Positions 51,833-63,816 of a stretch of DNA of 64,000 nucleotides are shown piece by piece. Source of the DNA: Symbiodinium microadriaticum (taxonomy: Eukaryota > Sar > Dinophyceae > Suessiales > Symbiodiniaceae). The notes under the pieces were generated by a model, which was not told where the DNA came from, did no database searches, and was given only the letters and a program-made list of their open reading frames with translations. The position numbers were made by a program, and so were the translations under genes. Position 1 is the stretch's first letter. Every line of letters begins with the position of its first letter. The DNA is taken from positions 504,745-568,744 of the forward strand of contig LSRX01000137.1 of the NCBI GenBank assembly GCA_001939145.1. The letters run 5' to 3'.

Positions 51833-52330
51833 GGGGAGCTTCTAAAGACTGCCGAAAAAAGCGAAGAAGCGAAAAAAGTCCCACTGGCTTCGGCAGTGCT
51901 GCAGAGCTTCCTGCTCGACCCTCTGCAATATCCATGCCAAGCTGAAGCCGAAGCGGTGCAAGTTCAGAAGCTTGAAATCAGGGGAAGAGCTTCCAGACTT
52001 TTGTCAAACAAGACCAGTGCAGCACCGACCCTCAGAAGAGTATTCACACCAGTGGCGTGCGAGTCGCATTCCAGAAGTGTCAGACCATGCCCGCATGTTA
52101 GCAAAGGTGTACAGCCCTTGCCTGGCATCCCAACTCCAAGGCCATCTGCAGCTTTTTGTCCAGTTTTTCGTGATGGCGACGATGCAGGGAGGGACATGTC
52201 CAGGTGCTCGCTGCAGGATGGGAGGATGGCCGGGGCTCCAGCGGAGAGATTCTTGTTCCTTTAGCGGCTGTAACGGAACTTGGAATGCGGACAGTTGCTT
52301 TGTAGTCGCGATGCGGTTGCTGTCCATGAG
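51833..52330 (+). CDS. Exon-like pieces of an unrecognised gene
   Basis: After GGAAG, one plus frame reads GELLKTAEKSEEAKKVPLAS then AVLQSFLLDPLQYPCQAEAE to about 51980. A second plus frame from about 51980 reads SEEYSHQWRASRIPEVSDHA then RMLAKVYSPCLASQLQGHLQ. The two need a splice or a shift to join. Minus frames of similar length exist, so this is tentative. Confidence 0.35.
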
Positions 52331-52588
52331 GCGCGGTGACTTTTAGTGGGCCTGCCTGCAGCAGTGCTCGAGACGATCGGGAAGTGCCTCTGGCAACAAT
52401 GGAAATGCACACGTTCACCAAATGAATCCTGGATCCTGTGATTCCATCTCGGTCTCGTGGTCGTATTCACTCAGGTCCATAGAGACTCCCGCATCATGAG
52501 CATCACTTTCAATCCGCATGGCACCCGATGCGCCGGGGCCTCTGGCTCTTGAAAGCTCTGTCATGTGCTTGCACTTTGGGAATTGACA

Positions 52589-53117
52589 GGTGACCACGGA
52601 CAACAACGGTGTTGTCGGAGTCTGGAAAACCGACATGAGAGGTTTGTGCAACCAGATGTGCCACTACAGGCCGCTGTCGCCTTGATTGCCTTGCTAAGCC
52701 TTGATTGAAAGCACCGGATTCGGGTGGGATGGGGTGGCTTTGAGGCTATGTCTGGAGGAACGAGCTGGAGTGTCAAGCATGGCCCTGGAAGGAAAACTGG
52801 TGCGCATGACAAAGTGATTTTCCGAACCATGACACCCTCAGGCAGGGCCAGCATGCTTGGATTTCTGATTCCAAGAGGGTCATTTCGCCAACATCCACCT
52901 CTCCCAGGCGAGCCAAATTTGGACAACCCGCCCTTCTTCTTCGGGGGAGAACAAGGCCAGCAATGCAACTTGAAGCTATGGCATGACACTTGAGCCAGCA
53001 GGTATCATCTATCTGGCCGATGATTTTGGCCTATGTTCTGAACGATACAAGATCGGTTCGCCACTGCTCTTGCTGGAGTACTATCGCGAGAAGGCCCCAG
53101 GGACCAGGGACCAGCCT
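52589..53117 (+). CDS. Further exon-like pieces, unrecognised
   Basis: Three plus pieces follow AG: VTTDNNGVVGVWKTDMRG (from 52589), FEAMSGGTSWSVKHGPGRKT with PSGRASMLGFLIPRGSFR (52740-52900), and GIIYLADDFGLCSERYKIGS with PLLLLEYYREKAPG (from 53000). Each is preceded by CAG or reads from an upstream AG. They may belong to one gene, but the joins are not proved. Confidence 0.35.
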
Positions 53118-53119
53118 TG

Positions 53120-54596
53120 ACAATCCTGAGCTTCCGCCTTTTCTGCACGAGATTTCCGGAGGTCATGGCTGACATAAAAAGGCACTCTAAAGAGCAGTGA
53201 TGAAGCACGTGTGCAATCCAACAGGGGGAAGCGCCGACCAGGCACGTAAAACCGAGGGCATGTTGGCATGCGACGCGCCATCACTCTATCATCGCTCCAG
53301 TCCTTCTCCCTCCATCACTTTCTTTTTTTGTCGCCGTATGGTTCGCGAGCCGAAGCTCCGTTTTGAGGTCAAGGCTTTCCGTTCAACAACCTTCGCTGTT
53401 TAGTGATGCCAGCCAGCATTCTCGTGAGGGTTTGGGACAAGTCGAAGGTCGTTCTAGAGTCTGCTGGCCATCGCTTCTTTTCAAAAGCGGCAGGTTTGTC
53501 AGCCGTGAATCGGTTCTTTTCAGGTTGCGCACGGACGGTTGTTCAGTTGTGGTTTCGGGTTTGGCAGCAGCATTCCAAGCTTCGCCAATTGCTAAGCTTC
53601 TGTTTCAGCGAGGATTCGTTTCAGGAGGGTTCGCCAGCCACCGTTCTTGAGGGCGAATCCCCAACAAATCACTTCTTGCGTTTGAGAGGTCGATGCTCCG
53701 TTTCGGGTTTAGGGTTTGCCGGGCTGCATCGCAGGATGTTTGGGGGTCTAGGGCCTGATAGTTTGAGGATTTCGTGTTCAGGATTTGGCAGTCATCCCCC
53801 TTGAAGGATTTGCCAGAAAGCGCTCGCTTTTACGTTTGGTGGCATCCTGTCCGCTCATGACAGCCTCCATTCAAGCCTAGCATTCGTCAGTTTTCGGGGC
53901 AATGTTCTAGGAATCGCCAGCATTCACTCTTAATCAGGTGTAGTTTCCGTCATCATGCATTTCACGGTATATGGTTTGCAAGGTGTTGCAAGGTGACATG
54001 GTTACCTTCGTCAGAAGCCGGGTTTAGGTGTTGAGAGCACCCCGTTGTTTCACACATTTTGAGATGTAGTGTTTGCCGTCGTGGGCTTGAGAGTTGACAG
54101 TTTGTCTGCCCACGTTTTGCTTTCAAGTTTCGCCGTCATGCAGTTGAAGGTGTCATATTTGCAATCGCAGAATTTCTGCTTTGGCGTCGGTGATCCTTCG
54201 TCCCAACGTTTAGGGCCGGCTACAAGCCCGGGAGTCGACAAAAAATCGCTCTTGGGGGGGGTCTGCCCGTCCCCCCCATTTCTGGGGAATGGCGACCAAC
54301 TTCCGGGGGTTTTCCGATCTCAGAATCAGTGCGCGCCCGTTTGAAGGATGTGGTTGTCCTTGTCACGACGAATGTGATTCTCGTCCAGTTCTCGCTCTCT
54401 GCAGACGGGAAGGACGCTTGTCGAGAACGGTCTGTATTCCTCGTCCAACACGTGCAGGGATAGTTTGCATAGGTTGGTACTGCGCGAGTTGGAAAAGCAG
54501 CTTGACGGGGCAGAGTAAGAGGGCCTACGTCGCAGCCTGCGAAGGATTTGGAAAGTGCCTGCTTAGCTTGAACAGACAGTAACAGCTTCCCTCTCA
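53120..54596. other. Stretch without recognised gene
   Basis: T- and G-rich unique sequence with recurring TTTCGGGTTT, TTGCCAG and GGTTTGG motifs, perhaps intron or old repeat. A 133-codon plus frame (53403-53804) is low-complexity in codon use. A lone TTTAGGGTTT is at 53707. Confidence 0.4.
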
Positions 54597-54874
54597 CAAA
54601 GGTTTCCAACGAGTCCAAGCTGAAGCTCTCTTGCGGGCCAAGCCCCGAAAAGCTTCAAGGCTGCTGGGCCCGAGCCTCGGAAAAGCAGCCAATGCTCACT
54701 AAGAGCCACGTAGACATAGACTGTACCGGCCCGCTGGTGGCAAGCACGGTTGCTGCAGAGTCTAGCGCTATCCCTCTGGACAGTCGCTGTCTTGGCTCAA
54801 AAGTGCGTTCATGTATGCGACATTTGGTTAGGCGGGCCTCCTGTGGGTTGAGACTGAACACGGGCAAGGATTGA
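54597..54874 (+). CDS. ORF, unrecognised
   Basis: The plus frame reads KVSNESKLKLSCGPSPEKLQ, GCWARASEKQPMLTKSHVDI and DCTGPLVASTVAAESS before a stop at 54872. A minus frame over the same region is also open. No domain recognised. Confidence 0.3.
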
Positions 54875-54906
54875 ATTGACTTCGCAGCTGTGAGGCTTGG
54901 TGGTGT

Positions 54907-55239
54907 ATGAGAGACGATGCGGCGAGCAGCGCGGTTGATGTGACCCGCGAAGATGCGGAGTGTCCCGTTCTAGCAGAGCGCTCTGACGAGAACGAGCAGG
55001 AAGTTGATGAAGACGTCGAAGAGATCGAAGAGGAAGTCGGAAAGGCCGGGCTCCGACGTCTCGCTGCCTTTTTTTTCAAGTCAGCTGTGGGCTTTGAAGG
55101 AGTCCAGCATCGTGGCGGAGCGCCTCAGCCCCGCATTAGATTCATTAGATTCCCAGACTACCTGTGGGGATCGACCATAGGGCATAGGACCATGAACTTG
55201 CGCGCAAGAAGATGCTGTTCCACACACGGTCAGCCTTAA
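54907..55239 (+). CDS. Acidic ORF, possible first exon of the gene downstream
   Basis: 110 codons from ATG: DDAASSAVDVTREDAECPVL, then a Glu/Asp-rich run (NEQEVDEDVEEIEEEVGKAG) and LRRLAAFFFKSAVGFEG. Beyond that the frame looks less coding-like. It could be the cytosolic N-terminus of the channel gene at 56277, which lies on the same strand, but no link was demonstrated. Confidence 0.35.
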   Translation: MRDDAASSAVDVTREDAECPVLAERSDENEQEVDEDVEEIEEEVGKAGLRRLAAFFFKSAVGFEGVQHRGGAPQPRIRFIRFPDYLWGSTIGHRTMNLRARRCCSTHGQP

Positions 55240-55843
55240 TTTGAAACCTCTTGCAGCCCCCTTTGCGGCTAGATGGGAAGTGGGAAGCTTGAGGCATCGG
55301 AGGGACCTATGACCTATGCTGGTGATCGTACATCGACCCGTTTTTCAGGATATGGCGGATGTCCCATTTTGTAGCTTCCGATGGCCGGGCATAGGCTGTT
55401 GCTGAACGGATGGTGAACGAATGCACGAGGGAATATGCAGCTGGTGCAAGGCTAAATGCGTCAGCAATGTGTGCGCTTCGTCAGTGCACTTGTCGGTATT
55501 TTGCTAAGATCTGAAGGCACAGATGAAGCACGGGTGCAGGCATTCTTCAAACAGTTGCACAGTATGCGCGTGTGTATGTATGTACGTATGTATGTATGTA
55601 TGTATGTATGTATGTCTGTGTGTATGTATGTATGTATGTATGTATGTATGTATGCATGCATGCATGCATGCATGCATGCATGTATGGATGTATGTATGTA
55701 TGTATGTATGTATGTATGTATGGTTGTATGTATGTATGTATGTATGTATGTATGTATGTATGTATGCATGTATGCATGTATGCATGTATGCATGTATGCA
55801 TGTATGCATGTATGTATGTATGTATGTATGTATGTATGCAATG

Positions 55844-55874
<31 letters not shown>

Positions 55875-56276
55875 GTATGTATGTATGTAAGTATGTATGT
55901 ATGCATGTATGTGCGTGCATGCATGCGTGAAGAGTGCAAAAAGGACACAGCTGAGTTGGAAGCCAGGTTTTGTATTGACGTAGGCTTTGGTCGAGGTACT
56001 TCCCGGGAAATCTCGACGAGACGCCGAGTGCTAGCGATGGCCTGAGCGGCTGACTAGGCTATCTTGTCTTTAGCCACGGACGACAGGGTGATGCCTGCCT
56101 CATTGCTTTTTTTGCAGCGGCATTTTCAGGAAATGGCTACCTCACCGAACGGTCGGACCGGTTCTCCATGCTCTCGGTCGCAGGCTGCTCGGATCAGAAC
56201 ACCTTTGCTTGGCAATGTGGAGGACACTCATGGCTGCTATGGCCGGCTGTAGCCTTGATGTGCAGGTGATGCTGCG
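55240..56276. repeat. TATG microsatellite and flanks
   Basis: (TATG)n with GCATG interruptions at 55570-55925; all long frames here are repeat artefacts. Flanks are unique. A plus piece at 56120-56240 (TSPNGRTGSPCSRSQAARIR) could be an exon. Confidence 0.85.
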
Positions 56277-58965
56277 ATGCCGGAATCTTTGCCGATTCTG
56301 CTGGTGTTGACGCCCGGCGGCACTCTAGTGACTGTCTGGAGAGAAGATTTCAGAGTTAACAGGATTTTCGCTGTTAAACTGAGGTTTGCATGTCTAATTG
56401 CGGCGCTGTTGGGAGCCCTTGTGGCCGGTCTCCACACCATGATCAAATACGTTGGCTGTCCTCTTGGGACGAACGGCTGCAACAGCTTTTCAGGCCAAAG
56501 CTGCAGAGCTGGGCGGCAGCAATCGTGATCATGACTTCAGCCCTGCAAGGCTACGAGTATGAAAAGAAGGGCTTCCTGTTGGTCAAAGCCCTGGAGGGAT
56601 ATGTTCCCGAAGCCGTTGTCAACGTCGTCATGGCGATGGTGTGCATGTTGGTCCGATGCTCAAGTCTGGAGTCCAGAGTTGGTGAAGGACCTGTCTAGAC
56701 TGCTACGACTTGGATTGCCAAGGCAATCGGCATAGTCGCGGATGTCTTCCCTGAGCGCTATGGGAAGCAGGCGGAAAGCATATTAGAGTTGGGTGTAGCG
56801 CCTTTGCTGTCGCGATTGGAGCTGGGGCACCATCGTGATGCGTTTTGAGCACTCCGCAGTTTCACAGTGGCCTCGGGAACTAACATCGACTTCGCAGGTC
56901 CTTGGGGGCGGCACAGTGCAATCACTTCTGGCGGTTGCTGCTGGCATTCCCATAGCCTTCAGAAGCTGCATTGCATTTGGCAACAATCGCAGCCGCCACG
57001 GCATTTCCTGCCTAGATGCGTTGTCAGCTGAGGATGTGCAGCTCTTCGGGTTGTGATCATGGCTTTATACTTCACCGGTGGAGGCCGAAGGTTTCCATCC
57101 TGTCGCAGGGCGATGTCACAGGAGCTCTCTTGGCAGTTACCAGCTTGGCGTGAGGCACAATGGGCGGAGATGGGCCTACAATCCAGGTTTGCACTGCGGT
57201 GGCGGGTATGATCGGATGGATATGTGGGATTCGAGCGCCGCGGACGCAGTCCCTTCTAGCATCACGTCCGCAGACTGGACTCAAGAATCGCGCAGCCCAC
57301 AGTATGATGACATGGCTCGGCTAGGCATCGTTGGGCTTTTGCTGCGGCTTCGCGTCGAGCTTCAATGCACCTCTGTCGGGAATTCTTTTTGCCATGGAGG
57401 CCCTCCGGTAACTTATTGCTCATGCTTGGATCCGTGCTATTCTGCTGTTCGTTTGCAGGAGCTCTCGCACGTGTCGTCACGCTTGACGACACGTGTGATT
57501 TGTATCATTCTGGTTGGCTCCATCGTCTCCACAGCAGTGTCTCTGCAGAATCTCGGAAGATGCCTCATGCCCAGCTACATAGCCGCCTCCTTGCAAGGTC
57601 ATGCGCGGACTTCTTGAGAACAAGGTGCTGTTCAAGGCGGTCTACCCAGACAATCTGGAAGACATGGTGGCAGGCCGGGTTGGATGCAGGTGGAGGGCTT
57701 GGCCAGCCACATGTGGCGGAATGCGATTTGTCAGGCGGATCGATTGAAACAATCTTTGGCAAGAGCATGTGGATGCTAGTGTCCATAGGCATTGGTGCCT
57801 CGGATATTCGGGTGCTAACCTTCATCTGCATTTGGACCTTCCAGCCTGGTGGCAGCACATCCAAGGCTTGCTTTGCGCATTTGTCGGATATATCTTTCAC
57901 AAGGCTGGGTTAGTGCACGAAAGCAAGCAGTTTGATGAGCATTGCCGCCATTATGACGTCAGGGTTTCGGCTTCACCCACTGGCTCCTTACGAAGAAGGT
58001 TTATGAATGCTGCCCAAGATATTTGGCACAGTGGCAGCATTCAGAGCGATTTCCGGGCAGAAGAGTATAGGGTCATGTTCTTGCCTTTTGCTCGAGGTCT
58101 TTATGATCCTGGGTGGGATGACTGCGGGTATTGGAGCCTTGGTCTTCCACGTCACAGGCCTGCGCTTTGCTTTAGTGCGCACAATCTGAAACCCCCGTGT
58201 CTAGTCATGGTCGCTGCAGAGGCCTTCGTGGTGTTTGGGGAATCGGCATCAAGGATCTGGGCGAAGTCCTGGTGCAGAACCCCAACATAAAGGCCTGAGC
58301 TAGAGGCTGAGTCAAGCTTGGGAGTTTGGTCCTGCCTGGTCTGGTCCCAGGCCGTCGATTTGTTGATCTTCGCCCTTGGCAAGCTTGGGGCTTTCATGCT
58401 GGGAGTCTCGGCGCGCTTCCCGGGCGACACCCTGGAGCCCGTCTTGATCTCTGGTGGATTTATCGGAGGATTCGTGGGGAAGGTTTTGCCTGACTCCGTG
58501 CTGGGAGAGGAGGCCAATGCTGCCTGCGAGATCTTCGGCATGGTGGGACTCTTTGCAAGTTGCTTCAGATTTCCCGTGACCCCAGTGGTCATCGTGTCGG
58601 GCACCAAGTTGAGAAAACACGCAGAGAAGACTGCAAGACTGCAAGACATGGCAGGGACATGCGACATGCCCTCGTGAGTGCAGTGCAGCAGGCTCGAGCT
58701 AACCGGGACCCGCACGTACAACATCATCTTGCCCGTGGCCTTGTCTTCTTTCACGGCCCTGGCGGTCTCCAACCATCTCTTTCCTCCTATCCTGGAGCAG
58801 ATCCTGCACCAGGCACCTGCCAGGGACATCCAGGGACCAGGGAACACTGCAGATGCAGGTTGTTGCCCCGTGTGTCTTCTTTAGGATGGCATCGACCTGG
58901 AAGCAGTTGCCGAATTGGCTGAGTTTGCCGACGATGAAGAGCTCAGACTCTTAAGAAGCACGTAA
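56277..58965 (+). CDS. CLC-type chloride channel/transporter, multi-exon
   Basis: CLC proteins move chloride (or exchange it for protons) across membranes. Plus-strand exons in order: a first membrane helix (RFACLIAALLGALVAGLHTM, near 56385); GYEYEKKGFLLVKALEGYVP with a helix (56518-56690); GGGTVQSLLAVAAGIPIAF (from 56898); the GxEGP-like block GGDGPTIQVCTAVAGMIGWI (57155-57234); GFASSFNAPLSGILFAME (57325-57399); ELSHVSSRLTTRVICIILVG (from 57459); LPAWWQHIQGLLCAFVGYIF (near 57835); VFMILGGMTAGIGALVFHVT (near 58110); GVWGIGIKDLGEVLVQNPNI (58223-58292); FPGDTLEPVLISGGFIGGFV to FRFPVTPVVIV (58351-58596); LELTGTRTYNIILPVALSSF (58693-58833); a final exon 58885-58965 ending LRLLRST. Introns are mostly 50-100 bases, several with GC donors. 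The gating glutamate is Asp and no CBS domains follow. Some exon joins (56700-57155, 57600-57800) are unsolved. Confidence 0.75.
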
Positions 58966-59950
58966 ACATGTGCATTGCTTCAGCAACACAGCTTCAGTCC
59001 TCAAGATCAAGGTATGCGAGATCTCGAGGAGGCAGAAGCCCGAAGTGTGGGAAGCCACAGCCACAGCGAGAAGCAGGTAGAGGGCGAAGCCTCCCAGGAT
59101 GGATCGCACTTCGAGACAAAGAGGAGCTTCGGGTAACTGTAGAGATACGATGTTGCGTGCCATTGGGAGCACTAAGGAGAAGTAAAGGACGCCACGCGAG
59201 TGCTGCATAAATGGCTTGAGCTGAAAGACATTCCTAAGTTAAAACATGAATTGCAAAGGGACGGATTCGGTGAACGAAAGTAGCGAAAGTTATTGAGCCT
59301 AGCAAGAGCAGGCGCAGTACAAGCGTCAACTGTAGTGGACGCAGCAAGGACCATACGAGCACCCGATGCAACAAGCAAAGCACAGTAACGGAGGAACGGG
59401 CAAGAGTAGAGTCCGAAGGAAAAAGTGAGCGTCAAAGGTCATCAACACTAAGTCACTGAGTCACTAAGTGTAGTGCCGGAGAGTAAGGGAAGTACATTGC
59501 ATTAGGTGTAATGAGAGCTCGCAGGGTCTATTCAATGACGAAAGAGCAGAGTAGATAGATGTAGACTGAGTGGTGCAACCAAGCCACAGGACGAATTCGA
59601 TGGAATCGTGGGGACAACGGGCTGGTCGTCATTCGACCTTCCAGGTTGTCATCGGAAGATTGGAGGACCCTCCTGCTCCATCCTGCCACGAAGAATGAGT
59701 GGAAATTGATGGGGCAAATCCCTAAGCCCCCTTGCAGGAAAGCATGTTTGATGTCTCCTCCCACGACCGCACGGATCGACGACGTGCCTCCGTCATGGAG
59801 CAGGTAACTTCACGTCCGGGCCTCACCTTGGAAGTTGCAGCTGCTGTCGCGGATGCAGCCACTGCTGCGTCGACGGCTGTTGATGTCCCTGTTGCTTTAC
59901 GGATTTACGGCTGTTCCAGATGCCGTTGCAGTTGTCGTCGCTGCAGTCGC
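58966..59950. other. Stretch without recognised gene
   Basis: Unique sequence after the CLC stop. Short frames exist on both strands but none is convincing. The 3' untranslated region of the CLC gene would lie at its start. Confidence 0.45.
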
Positions 59951-59959
59951 CTTCGTAGT

Positions 59960-60042
59960 CGTAGTCGTATTTCAGTAGCAGTACTAGTACTAGTTCTAGT
60001 ATTTTTACCAGTACCAGTACCCGTACCAGTACCAGTACCAAC

Positions 60043-60080
<38 letters not shown>

Positions 60081-60177
60081 CAGTAGCAGCAGCAGTAGCA
60101 GTAGCAGTAGCAGTAGCAGGAGCAGGAGCAGGAGCAGGAGCAGTAGCAGTAGCAGTAGCAGTCGCAGTAGCAGTAGC

Positions 60178-60254
<77 letters not shown>

Positions 60255-60420
60255 CAGTAGTAGTAGTAGTAGTAGTAGTAGTAGAGGAGTAGGTACTAGT
60301 ACTAGTACTAGTACTAGTAGTAGGAGTGGCCGTGGTGGTGCTGGTGGTGGTGGTGGTGGCAGGGGTAGGGGTAGGGGTAGGAGTGAGGAGTACGAACAGG
60401 AGTAGGAGTAGGTGTGGTGT
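59960..60420. repeat. AGT / AGC microsatellite
   Basis: (AGTACC), (AGT)n, (AGC)n, (AGG)n and GGT/AGGGGT blocks; produces poly-Val and poly-Thr frames with no gene evidence. Confidence 0.95.
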
Positions 60421-63400
60421 AGGAGTAGGAGTTTCTGCTACCAGTATCATGATTACATTGCAGGTTTTGATGCTGCTGGTGAAACGAAGACCGTTGTCGT
60501 CGCTGCATGTTTCTGTTTCGTTTTGGCTCTTCCTGTTGTACTTGCTGTGTCGGGCTTTCGACGCTGTCGCAGCTGCTAGAGCAGCAGCAGTAGTCGCTTT
60601 CGCAGGCGCTGCTGCTGCTAATGCGGCTGCTTTCTGTTTATTTCGAAAGTGAAGCACTTAAACTTGCTTAAGTCTGTCTTGTGGCTTAGGATCGTGTAGT
60701 TTCAGATTGAATAATTGCCAGGGGTCGTCACGTTTTCGGGTTTATTTCTCGGTGGTGCTTGGGATGGAGTTGAGGGTTGACATGCTGGTCTGCTTCGGTT
60801 TGGGGGTATTATTCTGCCCGTAAAGGTGTTTTACGGCGATTGATCTACGTTGCGATTCCTCGCAGTTTAGTTTCCGCCCTTTGCATGTGCAAGTTACAGA
60901 GTTGGAGTGAGTTGGTTCGTTATAGCTTTGAGCGAGCCTGTTGAGGTATTGGGCTTGATGGTTCTGGAGTAAGGTTCGTGATAACTTGTGTCCGAGCTTC
61001 GGGAAACAGCTCGTGACGCCCATGGTCACAGTAGAAAGAGTGCAAGAATAACTCGAGTGCCCTTGCCTTCATCCTGCGGCTCAGGCATTTCCAACCACGG
61101 CTTCGTTAAACACCTCTCTACTGGAGGGGGCAGAGGCTGGGCATAACTCTCGAGTTTCACAGCTTAAAGTCCTCCTGCCAGGAATCCGCAGATTCTCCAT
61201 GACTTCCAGTGGTGTACGTTCCGAAGACCTGCATGCTTTGGAAAGGACTCTCTGGCCAAGACATGCAGAAGCTCCTCACCATGCTTGTGCTGTTCTGACT
61301 TTCATGCAGTGCTTTTGCACAGAGCTAATCTGGAGGAGATACTCGCACTCCTCCAGTGCCAGCAGCAGGTCGCGCCGTGAGTCCCACGAAGGGAAGGAGC
61401 CTTTGAAACGGTGCTCAGGAGAAGGGCCAGCCAGGCCAGCAGCCACGGCGGTCACGGCCACGGCCATGGCCATGGCCATGGCCACGGCCACGGCCATTCC
61501 GGGAGGAGGCCTCGCCCCCGCGGCCTCGCATGGATAGTCACAGGAAGCCACACAGAATGCAGGAATTCGCGAGGAGGTCGGAGGGCCTCAGGTCGAAGAC
61601 TCTCTGCCCGGAGCCCTTCAAGTCGCTCGGCAAATCGTGTCAGCAGCGGAGCCGTACAAAATGCATCGGAAAGGCAAAACCCAGCTGCTCCGAGACTGAG
61701 GTGAAGGAGCACAGATGCACTCGCCGAGACATGCTGGTGGGCCTCAGATGGTTTCTGCGAAAGCGAAGCCAGGCAGAGCAAGTCGAAAATGAAGTCTGTC
61801 AGGTCCTCCTCCTTCGATGGCTGCATTGCAAGCGAAGGTGACCCGTCTGGTTTTAACTAGTGGAGTTAGGAGATCCATGGCTGGTGCTGCTGAGGCAGAA
61901 AATCGGCCTTCTGTCGATGGCGGCGAGGTCACACACATGTTCTCTGTGTAAGGCGCCGCGCCCGGGATGCTATCAAGTTCGAGTAGCTGCAAATGGCACA
62001 TCTGAGTCGAAAAACGCCAACGGGTCAGTACAAGTTTGGCAGAGCTCTTCTTCACGGATCCACCTTGAGGGCTTGGGAGGGGTATGGGGGGGGGGTGCAG
62101 CGGATCGTTTTTGTCTTTTTTGGGGCCCGACCTTGGTTGGGGCGTCGGCCTGGGCGGGCTCTTGTACAAGATCTCAAAGGGAAATTGCGGATCAAGCTCG
62201 TGCGGTATTCTTAAGGGAGTGCCCTACATCAAGAACCGAGCTACAGCTACTTCCGAATGAAATGGAAATCCATAGCTGTGCGGCGAGCCGACGTATGTGT
62301 TTGTCCGGTCTTAAGTCTTTGCTTCGCGTCACTTTCACTGCTTAGGACGACGTAACCCTGGGTGTCTCCACTGGCGTCCCGACTCCGACTGACGTGTGTC
62401 TTCGCTGCCGGAGCAGCCCGCTAGATTTTTTAAAGCAGTGCTCCTTTGCAGTCCTTGCACCCGTTCCTCCCTGTTGAAGCAGGCCAGGTCTGTTGAAACG
62501 GACCACCTCGTCCGACTGCTAAGCATTCCCGGACTGGGTGAATGTGTGCGAAGACTTTCAAACATTGTACAGAGCCGAGCAGCAGAAGGCTTCGTCAGTC
62601 TAGCTCTCTTGAGCAGGCTTTGGCCAAAGGCCAGTCTGACTTAATACCTCTGCCCAGCAGAAAAGTAGTGATTCAGCACAAGAGCCGGCAGCCCCAGAAG
62701 CGGAGAGGGGAGGCTCTCGCACGAGACGAGTGGTGTGACACGAAGGCTGGACCCGGGCTGCTGGCAACTTGCAGCCACGAGAGCATCGTTAGGCACGTGC
62801 ATGACACTTGCTGCCTGTGTATCCGGTGCAGTTTGAATGATTTGGGCCCGAAGCCTATTCCAGGTTATGGAATCTGGCCGATGATGAAAACTACATTCTC
62901 ACGCTCCAGGCACGTGCATGGGTCGGTCCTTCGTTCTGCGTTGCTAGCCAGGTGCACATGATATAGCTTGTCGACCTAAAGCCACCTTCCAATCCCAATT
63001 CCGCTCCAGCACTGAGCAACGTACATCTGCAGGGCATTGATGAGCGTAACAGCCTCAGCGGGGACAAGGTGACCAGCGTTGACTACAACCCTCGAAAACA
63101 GGCCTGCCTCCTGCCGCCAGGAACAGTCTTGCTAGTCGCAGTACGTTTCAATACAGCAGTCAGTTCTGTCCTCGCCAGCTGTGTCGTTCTTCCTGAAGGT
63201 TTCGAGCAAGCTGAAGCTTTGTGAAGCTTCGAGACCATGCCTTCTGTTTCAAAAAACAGACAAGAAACATGAATCGTCAGGCAGGAGTCAACACAGCAGT
63301 GCCTGCGAAACACTCGAATATCCGACATGGTGAGGGTCATAGTCTGAAGTTAGCGACTTAAGGTTGAAAGCTGGCAGTGTTTGATGCTGCAGCGGAGTGC

Positions 63401-63816
63401 GGTGTATCTTGTAACTGGTCGGCGAGAGCAGAAGGCGTGCATCGGTTGCGAGGGCGAAGGAGAGAGAGAACGAAGGAGAACGTCAGACTCCATGTCTTAG
63501 ATGTGGACTTCCAACGGAATGAATTGCCCCAGAACTAACAAAGAGCGACCCGCGCTCTGTGTCTTACTGAAGAGCACACGCTCGGGCTTCCAAATCGGTG
63601 GGAGACATGTGCTAATGCGTAAAATTGCAGGTGCTGGCTTGTGGCACGAGGGGAGGGCGCATGGTCGGCATCTCGGAAGGTCCGACCAATAAGCTGCCAG
63701 GCTCCGTTACCTTCCTGCTCGCTGGTTTAGCAATACGTGTGAGTCATGTTATCCCTGACGCTTGGGCTCGCGACAGGAACTTGAAAGGTTTTTGGTCTGG
63801 CGGGCCTCGTGACGCC
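60421..63816. other. Stretch without recognised gene
   Basis: Unique sequence with GCTGCT-rich part at 60545-60640, a GGCCAT/GGCCAC repeat at 61446-61499, and G homopolymer at 62087-62096. Plausible but unrecognised frames: plus 62396-62644 (LLKQARSVETDHLVRLLSIP) and minus 61452-61826. Upstream exons or the 5' untranslated region of the gamma-adaptin gene may lie towards the end. Confidence 0.4.

Noticed and set aside
55456-55948. Long Tyr/Val/Cys-Met or Ile-His-Thr ORFs
   Set aside because: Produced by the TATG microsatellite; all frames on both strands are open.
59732-60657. Poly-Val and poly-Thr ORFs up to 250 codons
   Set aside because: Produced by the AGT/AGC repeat; flanks show no gene signal.
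61411-61551. Gly-His or Ala-Met-Ala-Thr repeat protein
   Set aside because: Comes from the short GGCCAT repeat at 61446-61499, which is open in several frames.
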